From NCBI RefSeq assembly GCF_013267355.1, contig NZ_CP053985.1, positions 5,022,001-5,086,000 on the forward strand: a stretch of 64,000 nucleotides of DNA, read 5' to 3'. Below the pieces are notes generated by a model. That model was not told the origin of the DNA. It was given only the letters and a program-made list of their open reading frames with translations, and did no database searches. Position numbers and translations under genes: made by a program. Positions 17,323 through 25,483 of this stretch are shown here, one piece after another (position 1 is the first letter of the stretch; each line of letters starts with the position of its first letter). Origin of the DNA: Achromobacter pestifer. GTDB lineage: Bacteria > Pseudomonadota > Gammaproteobacteria > Burkholderiales > Burkholderiaceae_B.

Positions 17323-17681
17323 TTTGGTGTCTTGCCTTACCCCATGGTCCTCAGGGCGGCAGCATTCACAAGATGCTCGCGGCCCGGCGCAATGTGCTGG
17401 TCTTGAATGGCCGGCGGCCCGCCTTGCGGCGTCGAGCCGCCCGGCGTTTTTGCTCCCTGAATGGTCCTGCAGACTCCTGCTGGCGGCTTTGCCGCCCGGC
17501 ACGGGATGCCTTTGGCAGGAAACCAGAGAAAATCCCCCGCGGGGAAACGTTTCTTGCGAAAGCTGGGGTAAAACTGACCCCGAAACGCAAGATATCCGAC
17601 GTTGCAACTCTTTAATATGCTCGTTTCTTGCCTTCGTGCAAGCTCTTAATGTGCTCGTTTCTCACTGATTGGATTTGACCC
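17323..17681. other. non-coding leader of the TrpY/TrpZ-like genes
   Basis: About 360 bp without a convincing gene. Short ORFs here have no ribosome site and no family features. It holds several GC-rich inverted repeats (for example GGCGGC-TTT-GCCGCC near 17484-17498, and GGGGT/ACCCC near 17562-17580) and ends in a direct repeat just before the permease start. It may be a long regulated leader or a relic of a lost gene. Confidence 0.5.
17611..17662 (+). repeat. direct repeat with intervening hairpin before the permease gene
   Basis: TTTAATATGCTCGTTTCT (17611-17628) recurs with two changes at 17645-17662. Between them CTTGC (17627-17631) and GCAAG (17638-17642) can pair. The second copy ends 20 bp before the permease ATG at 17682, a good place for a regulator or an RNA switch. 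Confidence 0.55.
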
Positions 17682-18572
17682 ATGTCATTGTTCTCGTTGT
17701 TGGGCGCGTTGGAGATCGGCCTGATCTTCAGCCTGGTGGCTCTGGGCGTGTATATCTCGTTCCGCCTGCTGCGCTTCCCGGACCTGACCGTTGACGGCAG
17801 CTTCCCGTTGGGCGGCGCGGTCTGTGCCACGCTGATCGCCTCGGGCACCGATCCGTTCCTGGCCACGGCCATCGCCACGATCGCGGGCGCGGCGGCCGGA
17901 CTGGTCACCGGCTGGCTGAACGTCAAGCTCAAGATCATGGACCTGCTGGCCAGCATCCTGATGATGATCGCGCTGTACTCGGTCAACTTGCGCATCATGG
18001 GCAAGCCCAATGTCCCGCTGATCACCGAATCCACCGTATTCACCATCCTGCAGCCGCAATGGCTGTCGGACTACGTCGCCCGTCCGCTGATCCTGATCGT
18101 GATCGTGATCCTGGCGAAGCTGGCGCTGGACTGGTTCTTCGCCACGCAGACCGGCCTGGCCGTGCGCGCCACCGGCTCCAACGGCCGCATGGCCCGCGCA
18201 CAGGGCGTCAACACCGGGCGCATGATCCTGGGCGGCATGGCGCTGTCCAACGCGCTGGTCGCGCTGGCGGGCGCACTGTTCGCCCAGACCCAGGGCGGTT
18301 CGGACATTTCCATGGGCATCGGCACCATCGTGATCGGCCTGGCTGCCGTGATCGTGGGCGAGAGCATCCTGCCGTCGCGCAAGCTGGTGCTGGCCACGCT
18401 GGCCGTCATCATCGGCGCCATCGTCTACCGCTTCTTCATCGCCTTGGCGCTGAACAGCGATTTCATCGGCCTGAAGGCGCAAGACCTGAACCTCGTCACC
18501 GCGGTGCTGGTCACGTTCGCCCTGGTCATTCCCATGCTCAAACGCCGGCTCCTCGGCAAGAAGGGGAGCTGA
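17682..18572 (+). CDS. ABC transporter permease (TrpY-like, BPD_transp_2 family)
   Basis: 296 residues with eight to nine hydrophobic segments and no signal peptide. Conserved pieces include 'FRLLRFPDLTVDGSFPLGGAV', 'LNVKLKIMDLLASILMMIAL', 'RATGSNGRMARAQGVNTGRM' and 'GFADISMGIGTIV'-like 'GGSDISMGIGTIVIGLAAVI'. This subfamily pairs with PF04392 binding proteins. It ends 1 bp before the ATPase gene. Likely cargo is an aromatic amino acid or related compound, by family only. Confidence 0.9.
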   Translation: MSLFSLLGALEIGLIFSLVALGVYISFRLLRFPDLTVDGSFPLGGAVCATLIASGTDPFLATAIATIAGAAAGLVTGWLNVKLKIMDLLASILMMIALYSVNLRIMGKPNVPLITESTVFTILQPQWLSDYVARPLILIVIVILAKLALDWFFATQTGLAVRATGSNGRMARAQGVNTGRMILGGMALSNALVALAGALFAQTQGGSDISMGIGTIVIGLAAVIVGESILPSRKLVLATLAVIIGAIVYRFFIALALNSDFIGLKAQDLNLVTAVLVTFALVIPMLKRRLLGKKGS

Positions 18573-18573
18573 T

Positions 18574-19368
18574 ATGTTGTCCGCAAAAGACCTCAAGATC
18601 ACGTTCAACGCGGGTACGCCCATCGAGACGCGTGCCTTGCGCGGCCTGTCGCTGGAGATACCCTCGGGCCAGTTCGTGACCGTCATCGGCTCCAATGGCG
18701 CCGGCAAGTCCACCTTCCTGAATGCAGTCTCCGGCGACCTGCCGGTCGATTCCGGCCGCATCGACATCAACGGCGTCGACGTTACCCGCCAGCCCGTCTG
18801 GGCGCGCGCCGCCCGCGTGGCCCGCGTGTTCCAGGACCCCATGGCCGGCACCTGCGAAGACCTGACCATCGAAGAAAACATGGCGCTGGCGCAGATGCGC
18901 GGCGCGCGCCGCGGCTACAGCCGCGCGGTCAAGGCCTCCATGAAGGAAGGCTTCCGCGAGCGCCTGGCCACGCTGGGCCTGGGGCTGGAAAACCGCCTGA
19001 GCGACCGCATCGGCCTGTTGTCGGGCGGCCAGCGCCAGGCGGTCAGCCTGTTGATGGCGGCCTTGCAGCCCTCGCGCATCCTGCTGCTGGATGAGCACAC
19101 CGCGGCGCTGGATCCGCGCACGGCGGACTTCGTGCTGCAACTGACCACGCGCATCGTCGCTGAAAGCCAGCTCACCACGATGATGGTGACGCATAGCATG
19201 CGCCAGGCGCTGGACGTGGGCGACCGCACGGTCATGCTGCATCAGGGCCAGGTAGTGCTGGATGTGTCGGGCGAAGAGCGCCGCGGCATGGACGTGCCGG
19301 ACCTGCTGGCCATGTTCGAGCGCGTGCGCGGCGAGAAGATCTCGGACGACGCCCTGCTGCTGGGGTAG
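18574..19368 (+). CDS. ABC transporter ATP-binding protein (TrpZ-like)
   Basis: 264 residues. Walker A 'GSNGAGKST' (about residues 40-48), signature 'LLSGGQRQAVSL', Walker B 'ILLLDEHTAALD' and the switch His in 'MVTHSMRQAL'. The Walker B Glu is present, so it should hydrolyse ATP. 'DEHTAALDPRTADFVL' is typical of this transporter subclass. The start is 1 bp after the permease stop. It converges with the DadA-like gene across a strong hairpin. Confidence 0.93.
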   Translation: MLSAKDLKITFNAGTPIETRALRGLSLEIPSGQFVTVIGSNGAGKSTFLNAVSGDLPVDSGRIDINGVDVTRQPVWARAARVARVFQDPMAGTCEDLTIEENMALAQMRGARRGYSRAVKASMKEGFRERLATLGLGLENRLSDRIGLLSGGQRQAVSLLMAALQPSRILLLDEHTAALDPRTADFVLQLTTRIVAESQLTTMMVTHSMRQALDVGDRTVMLHQGQVVLDVSGEERRGMDVPDLLAMFERVRGEKISDDALLLG

Positions 19369-19377
19369 GCGCCAGGC

Positions 19378-19402
19378 GCCGGTTGCGTGAACCGCAACCG
19401 GC
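19378..19402. terminator. bidirectional hairpin between convergent genes
   Basis: GCCGGTTGCG (19378-19387) and CGCAACCGGC (19393-19402) form a perfect 10-bp stem with a 5-nt loop, between the stops of the ATPase and DadA-like genes. No T-run follows on either strand, so it may be Rho-assisted or only an RNA-stabilising structure. Confidence 0.55.
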
Positions 19403-19431
19403 TCGCGAGGCTGCGGTCGCTGCCTCCGGTC

Positions 19432-20679
19432 CTAGATGAACCGGCCTGGCCGGAATGCCTCGTGGCGCGAGGCCGCGCCGCCGTCGCACATCAGTTCGCC
19501 CAGTATCCTGGCGGTGCCGGGCGCGGTGCTGAAACCGATGTGCTGATGCCCCAGCGCCAGCCACAGACCAGGATGGCGCGGCGCTTCGCCTATCATCGGC
19601 CGGCTGTCGGGCAGCGTCGGACGCCGTCCCAGCCAAGCCGCGGGATCCAGCCGCCGGTCCAGCGGAAACGCTTCCCGGGCCCGCGCTTCCGCCAGGTCCA
19701 GCTGCAGCGGCCGGGCGGGAGCCTCGCAGGCGTCCAGTTCCACGCCCGTGGTCAGGCGCAGCCCGCGCGCCATGGGCGACAGCACATAGCCGCCGCCGGT
19801 GTCGTAGACCGGACGCGTCAGGCTGGCGCCGTCCACGCCGTTGTAATGCATGTGGTAGCCGCGCTCGAACGCCATGGGCAGGTCTATGTCCGCCGTCTTC
19901 AGCAGGCGCTTCGACCAGGGACCCAGCGCCACCACCAATCGATCCGCCGCCACGGATTCGGATCCTTGCGCGCCTTGCACGATCCAGCCCTGGCCCTCGC
20001 GGCGGATGGCGCTGGCGGTCAGGCGCCGGAAAGCGCCGCCCGCGCGGCGGAACAGGGCGGCGTAGGCCGCGACCACTTCGTGCGGGTCATCGACGGAATA
20101 TGAACCCTGGATCCACAGGGCGCGGCGGAAGATCGGCGCGAGAGCGGGTTCGATTTCCGCGAGTTCCGCAGGCTGCAAAACCTGGGTCGGCACCTGGTAT
20201 TGCGCAAACGTCCGGCGCGACAGTTCGCCGCTGTTCCAGCCTTGTTCCGAGCGGTACAGGAATATCCAGCCGGTATCGCGCAGCCGGTGCGCCGCGCCCG
20301 ATTCGTTCAGCAGCCGCAGATGCTCGGGCGCCGAGAGCCGGATCAGGCTGTCCAGCGCCTCCACGGTCTGCCTGAACACCGCCGGCCGGGCGCTCAACAG
20401 GAAGCGCGCGGCCCAGCCCAGGTTCCGCGCCAGGTAGTTCAGCTTGTAGCGGAACTGCACGGTGTCGTTCTTCAGCAGGCGGGGCAACTGCGCCCACAAG
20501 CCAGGGTGGTTGAACGGCATCAACGAACTGCGCGCGATCACGCCCGCGTTGCCCAGCGAGGTTTCCAGACCCGGCTCCTGCCGGTCGACCAGCGTGACGG
20601 ACAGGCCGCGGCGCTGCAGTTCCAGGGCGCAGCAGACGCCCACGATACCCGCGCCTAGGACAACGACTTGCTTTCCCAT
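19432..20679 (-). CDS. D-amino-acid dehydrogenase-like FAD oxidoreductase
   Basis: 415 residues of the DadA/DAO family. The N-terminal FAD motif is 'VVVLGAGIVGVCCALELQRRG', ended here as 'GAGIVGVCCALELQRRG'. 'LETSLGNAGVIARSSLMPF' is the DadA-type cofactor loop, 'VDDPHEVVAAYAALFRRAGG' and the C-terminal 'WLALGHQHIGFSTAPGTARI' close the FAD site. It would oxidatively deaminate D-amino acids or related amines, feeding the respiratory chain. It is not part of the polyamine operon: 103 bp separate it from the oxidoreductase at 20783. Confidence 0.85.
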   Translation of the reverse strand: MGKQVVVLGAGIVGVCCALELQRRGLSVTLVDRQEPGLETSLGNAGVIARSSLMPFNHPGLWAQLPRLLKNDTVQFRYKLNYLARNLGWAARFLLSARPAVFRQTVEALDSLIRLSAPEHLRLLNESGAAHRLRDTGWIFLYRSEQGWNSGELSRRTFAQYQVPTQVLQPAELAEIEPALAPIFRRALWIQGSYSVDDPHEVVAAYAALFRRAGGAFRRLTASAIRREGQGWIVQGAQGSESVAADRLVVALGPWSKRLLKTADIDLPMAFERGYHMHYNGVDGASLTRPVYDTGGGYVLSPMARGLRLTTGVELDACEAPARPLQLDLAEARAREAFPLDRRLDPAAWLGRRPTLPDSRPMIGEAPRHPGLWLALGHQHIGFSTAPGTARILGELMCDGGAASRHEAFRPGRFI

Positions 20680-20782
20680 GTGTTTTTATCCGAGTCCGGT
20701 CAGGAAGTGCCGTGATGCCGGCAGGCTCGCGGAATTGTATTGCAGGCGGCTGCAAGGCCCAGGGAAAAGTCGCGCGCAAATC

Positions 20783-22414
20783 TCAGGATTGAGACAGCTT
20801 CCGGCCCATGATCCGCCCCGCCGCGGCCACGCCCCACCACGAGGCTTCCTCGAACACGGAATAGCCCGAAAGGTCTGCGTGCGCGAACAGCACCGGACCG
20901 TCCACGTCGCGCAGCGCGGCCAATCCCGGATTGGACAGGTAGCCGCATAGCGGCGAGGCCATGGCATGGCCGCGCACCGTGATTTCCAGCTGGCGCGCAT
21001 GGCGCCAGAATTCCTGGCCGTAGGCCGCGACCAGGTCGGACGCGGCCTCGGCCCGCAGTTCCTCTGGACTGGCGCGGGTCAGCCAGTCGCGCGCGGTGTC
21101 GGGCTTCATTTCGCTGAGCGCGTGGTAGGCGGTGAAGACGCAGCGCGGCGTGCGGGCCACGCGCAGCAGCTGGTGCGTGGAGACGACGTAGCCCAGCGCC
21201 TTGCCCTGATAGACCACGTTGTCCCAGGATAGCGGTTCGCCCGGGGCTTCGGCGGGGTAGCCTTCCATGACGAAGTTCGACACCATCCACGGCGCGTGCG
21301 GCGGCGCATGCGCCGCCGGATCGTAGCCATAGGCGCGGATGTCGGGCAGGATGCGCTGGGCCACGAACAACGGCATCGCGCACACGGCGCGGCGGGCCTG
21401 CACCGTGTAGGCGGCAGCCGAACTCAGGCACGTGACTAGTGGACCGGCAGGCGTCTCTTGCACCCGGACTGCCATGCCGGCGGCCAGCCAGCCGGCATGG
21501 CCGAGTTTTTGGGTGATGGCGTCGCGCATGCGCTGCATCAACGTCGACAGGCCGCCGGGCCAGGTCAGCACGGCGCCTTCGCCCGCATTGGCGGCGTGGC
21601 CGTCGCGGCTGGCGAAGTAGTGCAGGCCGGCCCAGGCCGAGACCACGTCGTACCGCGCGCCGTAGTCGTCGCGGCAGCAGTAGTTCAGGTACCAATGCAG
21701 CGCGGGCGAGGTATAGCCCTCGCGTTCCAGCCATTGCCTGAACGTGATCGCATCCAGCGCGCGCCAAGCCGGATCCTGGGACGAATGGGCGAGAGGGATG
21801 CAGAAGACCTTGCGGCCATCGTTGCCCGTCTGCGTGTGCAGGCGATCGATCAGCGCAAGAAACTTGCGGTGCTGCGCCAGGTCCGCTTCCGGCAGCCCGC
21901 TCATGGGCAGCAGGTTTTCTTCCCAATGGCCGCCGCGCAGCAGGCGTTCCTGGGGCGAATGGACCAGCGCGGTCTCGTCGTAGTAGGGGCGGGCGTCGCT
22001 CGCGCCGCGTTCGATGATGCCGAAATCGGCCAGCATCTCGCGCACGTGGGTGGACGCCAGCGAGGGCAGCGGCAGGTAGTGCGCGCCCAAGGGGTAGTCC
22101 AGGCCGTCGCGCAGGCCGGCGGCGGCATTGCCTTCGGGTTCCGGCCCCTGCACCACCAGGAAATCCGTGTGCCCTTCGCGCGCCAGCTTCCAGGCGCAGG
22201 ACAGGCCCGCCACGCCCGAGCCCAGTATCACGACGTCGCGCTTGTGGCTGGCCGAGGGCTGCGGCCAGGCCGCCCCGTCGCGCAAGGCGTGGCCCGCCTG
22301 CATGCCCGGGTAATGGATCTCCGGCGTGGTCTCGACGATGCGCGCACGGTAGTACCCGGCGCTGCCGGCTATCGCCGCCGTGGCTGCGCCCAACAGGAAG
22401 CTGCGCCGCCGCAT
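20783..22414 (-). CDS. Tat-exported FAD-dependent amine-oxidase-like oxidoreductase
   Basis: 543 residues. The N-terminus 'RRRSFLLGAATAAIAG' is a twin-arginine signal, so the protein is probably folded with FAD and exported. The dinucleotide fold 'DVVILGSGVAGLSCAWKL' (about residues 60-77) and the C-terminal flavin closure 'VLFAHADLSGYSVFEEASWW' resemble flavin amine oxidases/phytoene-desaturase-type enzymes. The start overlaps the stop of the membrane spermidine synthase gene (TGATG), so the two are made together. A role in oxidising a polyamine or lipid-linked amine in the periplasm is inferred from this pairing; the substrate is unknown. Confidence 0.85.
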   Translation of the reverse strand: MRRRSFLLGAATAAIAGSAGYYRARIVETTPEIHYPGMQAGHALRDGAAWPQPSASHKRDVVILGSGVAGLSCAWKLAREGHTDFLVVQGPEPEGNAAAGLRDGLDYPLGAHYLPLPSLASTHVREMLADFGIIERGASDARPYYDETALVHSPQERLLRGGHWEENLLPMSGLPEADLAQHRKFLALIDRLHTQTGNDGRKVFCIPLAHSSQDPAWRALDAITFRQWLEREGYTSPALHWYLNYCCRDDYGARYDVVSAWAGLHYFASRDGHAANAGEGAVLTWPGGLSTLMQRMRDAITQKLGHAGWLAAGMAVRVQETPAGPLVTCLSSAAAYTVQARRAVCAMPLFVAQRILPDIRAYGYDPAAHAPPHAPWMVSNFVMEGYPAEAPGEPLSWDNVVYQGKALGYVVSTHQLLRVARTPRCVFTAYHALSEMKPDTARDWLTRASPEELRAEAASDLVAAYGQEFWRHARQLEITVRGHAMASPLCGYLSNPGLAALRDVDGPVLFAHADLSGYSVFEEASWWGVAAAGRIMGRKLSQS

Positions 22415-23925
22415 CAGCGGATGACCTTGCGCCAGTCCTCGTCGAAGTAGCGCACGAGCGACTGTTCATTCAGGCGGTTCGGCGGCATTGCCAGCGCGGG
22501 CATGTCGGCGGGGAAGTGGAACAGTTCGCGCGTCGTGACCGGGTCCAGATAGCGCGTGGGCACGGTGATCGTGGCGGGCGGCTCGTAGTCGCGGCGCTTG
22601 CTGGCCAGGATGAAACCCCAGTCGCCGAAGGACGGCACATAGGTGTGGTACGGCCAGGTGTTCAGTCCGGCTTCCTTCAGGGTGGCATCGACGCTCCAGA
22701 ACGAGCGCGGCGCGAAGTAGGGCGAGGTGGACTGCACCACCATATAGCCGTTCTCGGCCAGGTGGCGCGCCATCAGGTGATAGACCGGCACCGAGTACAG
22801 GCGGCCCAGGCCGAAGTTGGACGGGTCTGGAAAATCCACCACGATGTAGTCATAGACCTCGGCATGGGTTTCCAGCCAGCGGCCGGCATCGTCGTTGATG
22901 ACCGTGACCCGCGGATCCTTCAGCGACCCCTGGTTCAGCTTGACCAGCGGCTCGGAACGCGAGAACAGTCCGGTCATGGCGGGGTCCAGGTCCACCAGCG
23001 TGACGTGTTCGATGTGCTTGTATTTGAGGATTTCGCGCACGGCCAGGCCGTCGCCGCCGCCCAGCACCAGCACGTTGCGGGCCCACGGCAGGGCTTGCAG
23101 GCCGGGGTGCACCAGGGCCTCGTGATAGCGGTGCTCATCGCGCGAGGAGAATTGCAGGTTGCCGTTGATGTACAGGCGCAGGTCGTCGTGCCAGCGCGTG
23201 ACCACCAGACGCTGGTATTGGGTGGTCTCCGCGTGCACCACGTCGTCCCCGTACAGGCCTTTTTCGGCCCAGGCCGTCATGGTGCCGGAATAGATGAAGC
23301 CCAGGCCCAGGAACCCGATCACCACGCTGGCACGGATGGCTTTTTCGCCGGGGCGGGGGATCTCGGCGCGGAACAGCCAAGTGGTCCACAGCGCCACGCT
23401 GGCGTTCAGGATGCCGAACAGGAAGCTGGTGCGCAGCAGGCCCAGCTTGGGGGCGAGCAGCAGGGGAAAGACCAGCGACACGGCCAGCGCGCCCAGGTAG
23501 TCGAAGGTCAGCACGCGGCTGACGATTTCGCGGAATTCGGTCTTGCGCTGGTTGAACACCCGCATCACCAGCGGGATTTCCATGCCGACCATCAGGCCGA
23601 TCAGGAACACGCCCACATACAGGGCCGCGCGAAAGGGGGCGGGCATCCATGAGAAGACCAGGAACAGCACCGCGGCGGAGACCCCGCCCAAGAGGGCGAC
23701 CAGCAGCTCCACGTCGATGAAGCGATTCAAAACGTCTTCGTCTCTTACATATTTTGACAACCACGAGCCTATGCCCATGGCGAACAGATAGCAGCCGATG
23801 ACGGAGGAGAATTGCAGTATCGAATCCCCCAGCAAATAGCTGGCCAGCGCGCTGCTGATGAGCTCATAGCCCAAACCGCAGGAAGCGACGATCAATACTG
23901 AAAGGATGAGAACGCGGTCGCGCAT
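22414..23925 (-). CDS. spermidine synthase with N-terminal membrane domain (COG4262 type)
   Basis: 503 residues from ATG 23925. The first 210 or so residues form about seven membrane segments ('LILSVLIVASCGLGYELIS', 'VVIGFLGLGFIYSGTMTAW'). The C-terminal half is a spermidine-synthase fold: 'NVLVLGGGDGLAVREILKY' (SAM-product loop), 'VTLVDLDP', 'DYIVVDFPDPSNFGLGRLYS' (the DxPDP gate) and 'FYxxxxxxLxxxG'-like 'VYHLMARHLAENG'. It would transfer aminopropyl groups from decarboxylated SAM, which SpeD in the opposite arm can supply. Start 23925 fits the mirror -10 box at 23955-23960. A longer start at 23988 would cross that promoter. Confidence 0.88.
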   Translation of the reverse strand: MRDRVLILSVLIVASCGLGYELISSALASYLLGDSILQFSSVIGCYLFAMGIGSWLSKYVRDEDVLNRFIDVELLVALLGGVSAAVLFLVFSWMPAPFRAALYVGVFLIGLMVGMEIPLVMRVFNQRKTEFREIVSRVLTFDYLGALAVSLVFPLLLAPKLGLLRTSFLFGILNASVALWTTWLFRAEIPRPGEKAIRASVVIGFLGLGFIYSGTMTAWAEKGLYGDDVVHAETTQYQRLVVTRWHDDLRLYINGNLQFSSRDEHRYHEALVHPGLQALPWARNVLVLGGGDGLAVREILKYKHIEHVTLVDLDPAMTGLFSRSEPLVKLNQGSLKDPRVTVINDDAGRWLETHAEVYDYIVVDFPDPSNFGLGRLYSVPVYHLMARHLAENGYMVVQSTSPYFAPRSFWSVDATLKEAGLNTWPYHTYVPSFGDWGFILASKRRDYEPPATITVPTRYLDPVTTRELFHFPADMPALAMPPNRLNEQSLVRYFDEDWRKVIR

Positions 23926-23953
23926 GAGGTGTCCGACACGAAAAATGCGTTCG

Positions 23954-23981
23954 CAGTATATCGAACGCGCCGTATATACTG
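23954..23981. promoter_or_regulatory. symmetrical divergent promoter of the polyamine/SPFH locus
   Basis: CAGTATAT (23954-23961) and ATATACTG (23974-23981) are perfect inverted arms 12 bp apart. Each arm contains TATACT in the outward orientation, so both strands have a consensus-like -10 (plus 23975-23980, minus 23960-23955). One regulator or polymerase competition could set both arms at once. Confidence 0.6.
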
Positions 23982-24002
23982 CGCGCAATTAGGAGGGTGG
24001 CA

Positions 24003-24401
24003 ATGGGAGAAGCAATGCATCCGGTGGTGACCTATCTGATCTATATGGCGTCGGCGCTCGCCATGCTGGGTGCCTTCACCCTGGTCTATACGGCCGTCAC
24101 GCGCTACAAGGAATTCGAGCTGATCCGCGAAGGCAATATCGCCGCGGTGCTGTCGTATGGCGGCGCGCTGGTGGGTTTCAGCTTCACCTTGTGCTCCAGC
24201 ATCGCGATCCACGCCAGCTATGCCATGTTCCTGCTCTGGGGCCTTGTGGCCATGCTGGTGCAGATTGTCGTTTATGTGGGCGTGTCCCAGGCCGTGCGCG
24301 GCATGAACGAAGCCATCGAAGAAAACAACATCGCCATGGGCGGACTGATCGGGTCGATTTCGGTCGCCGCCGGCATCGTCAACGCCGCCAGCCTGACCTG
24401 A
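24003..24401 (+). CDS. DUF350 family membrane protein
   Basis: 132 residues with four hydrophobic segments and short loops ('VVTYLIYMASALAMLGAFTL', 'AVLSYGGALVGFSFTLCSSI', 'AMFLLWGLVAMLVQIVVYVG', 'GGLIGSISVAAGIVNAASL'). This is the DUF350/YjfL type, with the typical 'ELIREGNIAAVLSYGGALVG' core. RBS AGGAGG at 23991-23996 supports ATG 24003. DUF350 genes recur beside SpeD, spermidine-synthase-like and SPFH genes in bacteria; the biochemical role is unknown. It is first in the plus-strand arm. Confidence 0.85.
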   Translation: MGEAMHPVVTYLIYMASALAMLGAFTLVYTAVTRYKEFELIREGNIAAVLSYGGALVGFSFTLCSSIAIHASYAMFLLWGLVAMLVQIVVYVGVSQAVRGMNEAIEENNIAMGGLIGSISVAAGIVNAASLT

Positions 24402-24442
24402 CACGGGCAGGCGCCGAACCCGATCTGACAGGAGGACTACTC

Positions 24443-25477
24443 ATGAGTCTCGGTTCATTCATCCGCAAGCAGTTCATCGACATCCTGCAATGGAACGAGG
24501 ACCGCGACGGCGTGCTCGCCTGGCGGCATCCCATGCAGGATTTCGAAATCCAGTACGGCGCCAGCCTGACCGTGCGCGAATCGCAGATGGCGGTGTTCGT
24601 CAACGAAGGCAAGGTGGCCGACGTGTTCGGCCCCGGCATGTACAAGCTGACCACGCAGACGCTACCGATCCTGACCTATCTGAAGAACTGGGACAAGCTG
24701 TTCGAGTCTCCCTTCAAGTCGGACGTGATCTTCTTCAGCACGCGCCTGCAACTGGGTCGGCGCTGGGGCACGGCCCAGCCGGTGACGCTGCGCGACAGCG
24801 AATTCGGCATGGTGCGGCTGCGCGCCTTCGGCGTGTATTCCTACCAGATCTCGGATCCCGCCAAGTTCTACCGCGAGATCAGCGGCACGCGCGACGAGTA
24901 CACGGTCGACGACCTGGAAACGCAGCTGCGCAACATGGTGGTCGCGGCGATGACGACGGCGCTGGGCGGCTCCAAGGTGCCGTTCCTGGACATGGCCGGC
25001 AATCAGGGGCTGATGTCGCAAAGCATCGCCGAGCAGCTGGCCCCGGTGTTCGACCGCTACGGCGTCAAGCTGGACAACTTCACGGTCGAGAACGTTTCGC
25101 TGCCGGAAGAGCTGCAGAAGGCGCTGGATACGCGGATCTCCATGGGCATGGCCGGCGATCTGGGCAAGTTCACCCAGTACCAGACCGCCACCGCCATTCC
25201 GATGGCGGCGCAGAACGAGGGCGGCATCGCCGGCATCGGCGCGGGTCTCGCGGCCGGGGCGGCGCTGGGCCAGACCATGGCTGCGGGCTTGGCTGGCGCC
25301 CAGGGGCAGCCGCCGCAGCCGGCGGCGCAACAACCCGCTCCGCAGGCGCCTGCCGCCGCGGGCGGCGATCCGGCGCAGCGGCTGCAGCAGCTCAAGGATC
25401 TGCTGGACAAGGGCCTGATCACGGCCGCGGACTACGATTCGGCCAAGGCCGAAGTGCTGAAGAAACTCACCAGCTAA
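24443..25477 (+). CDS. SPFH/Band-7 domain protein with C-terminal SHOCT segment (YdjI/COG4260 type)
   Basis: 344 residues; RBS GGAGG at 24431. 'QFIDILQWNEDRDGVLAWRH' and 'VRESQMAVFVNEGKVADVFGPG' open the SPFH domain (residues about 1-210). A Gly/Ala stretch (about 255-300, 'AGIGAGLAAGAALGQTMAAG') and a Pro/Gln linker follow. The last 37 residues ('RLQQLKDLLDKGLITAADYD') are a SHOCT oligomerisation motif. Such proteins scaffold membranes and, in Bacillus YdjFGHI, act with a PspA-type stress protein; no PspA gene is visible here. It probably anchors the locus product at the membrane. Confidence 0.9.
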   Translation: MSLGSFIRKQFIDILQWNEDRDGVLAWRHPMQDFEIQYGASLTVRESQMAVFVNEGKVADVFGPGMYKLTTQTLPILTYLKNWDKLFESPFKSDVIFFSTRLQLGRRWGTAQPVTLRDSEFGMVRLRAFGVYSYQISDPAKFYREISGTRDEYTVDDLETQLRNMVVAAMTTALGGSKVPFLDMAGNQGLMSQSIAEQLAPVFDRYGVKLDNFTVENVSLPEELQKALDTRISMGMAGDLGKFTQYQTATAIPMAAQNEGGIAGIGAGLAAGAALGQTMAAGLAGAQGQPPQPAAQQPAPQAPAAAGGDPAQRLQQLKDLLDKGLITAADYDSAKAEVLKKLTS

Positions 25478-25483
25478 GGCTCC

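Noticed and set aside
17301..17615. 104-codon frame in the gap before the permease gene
   Set aside because: It begins in the terminator T-tract, has no ribosome site, and its composition is Arg/Pro-rich without motifs.
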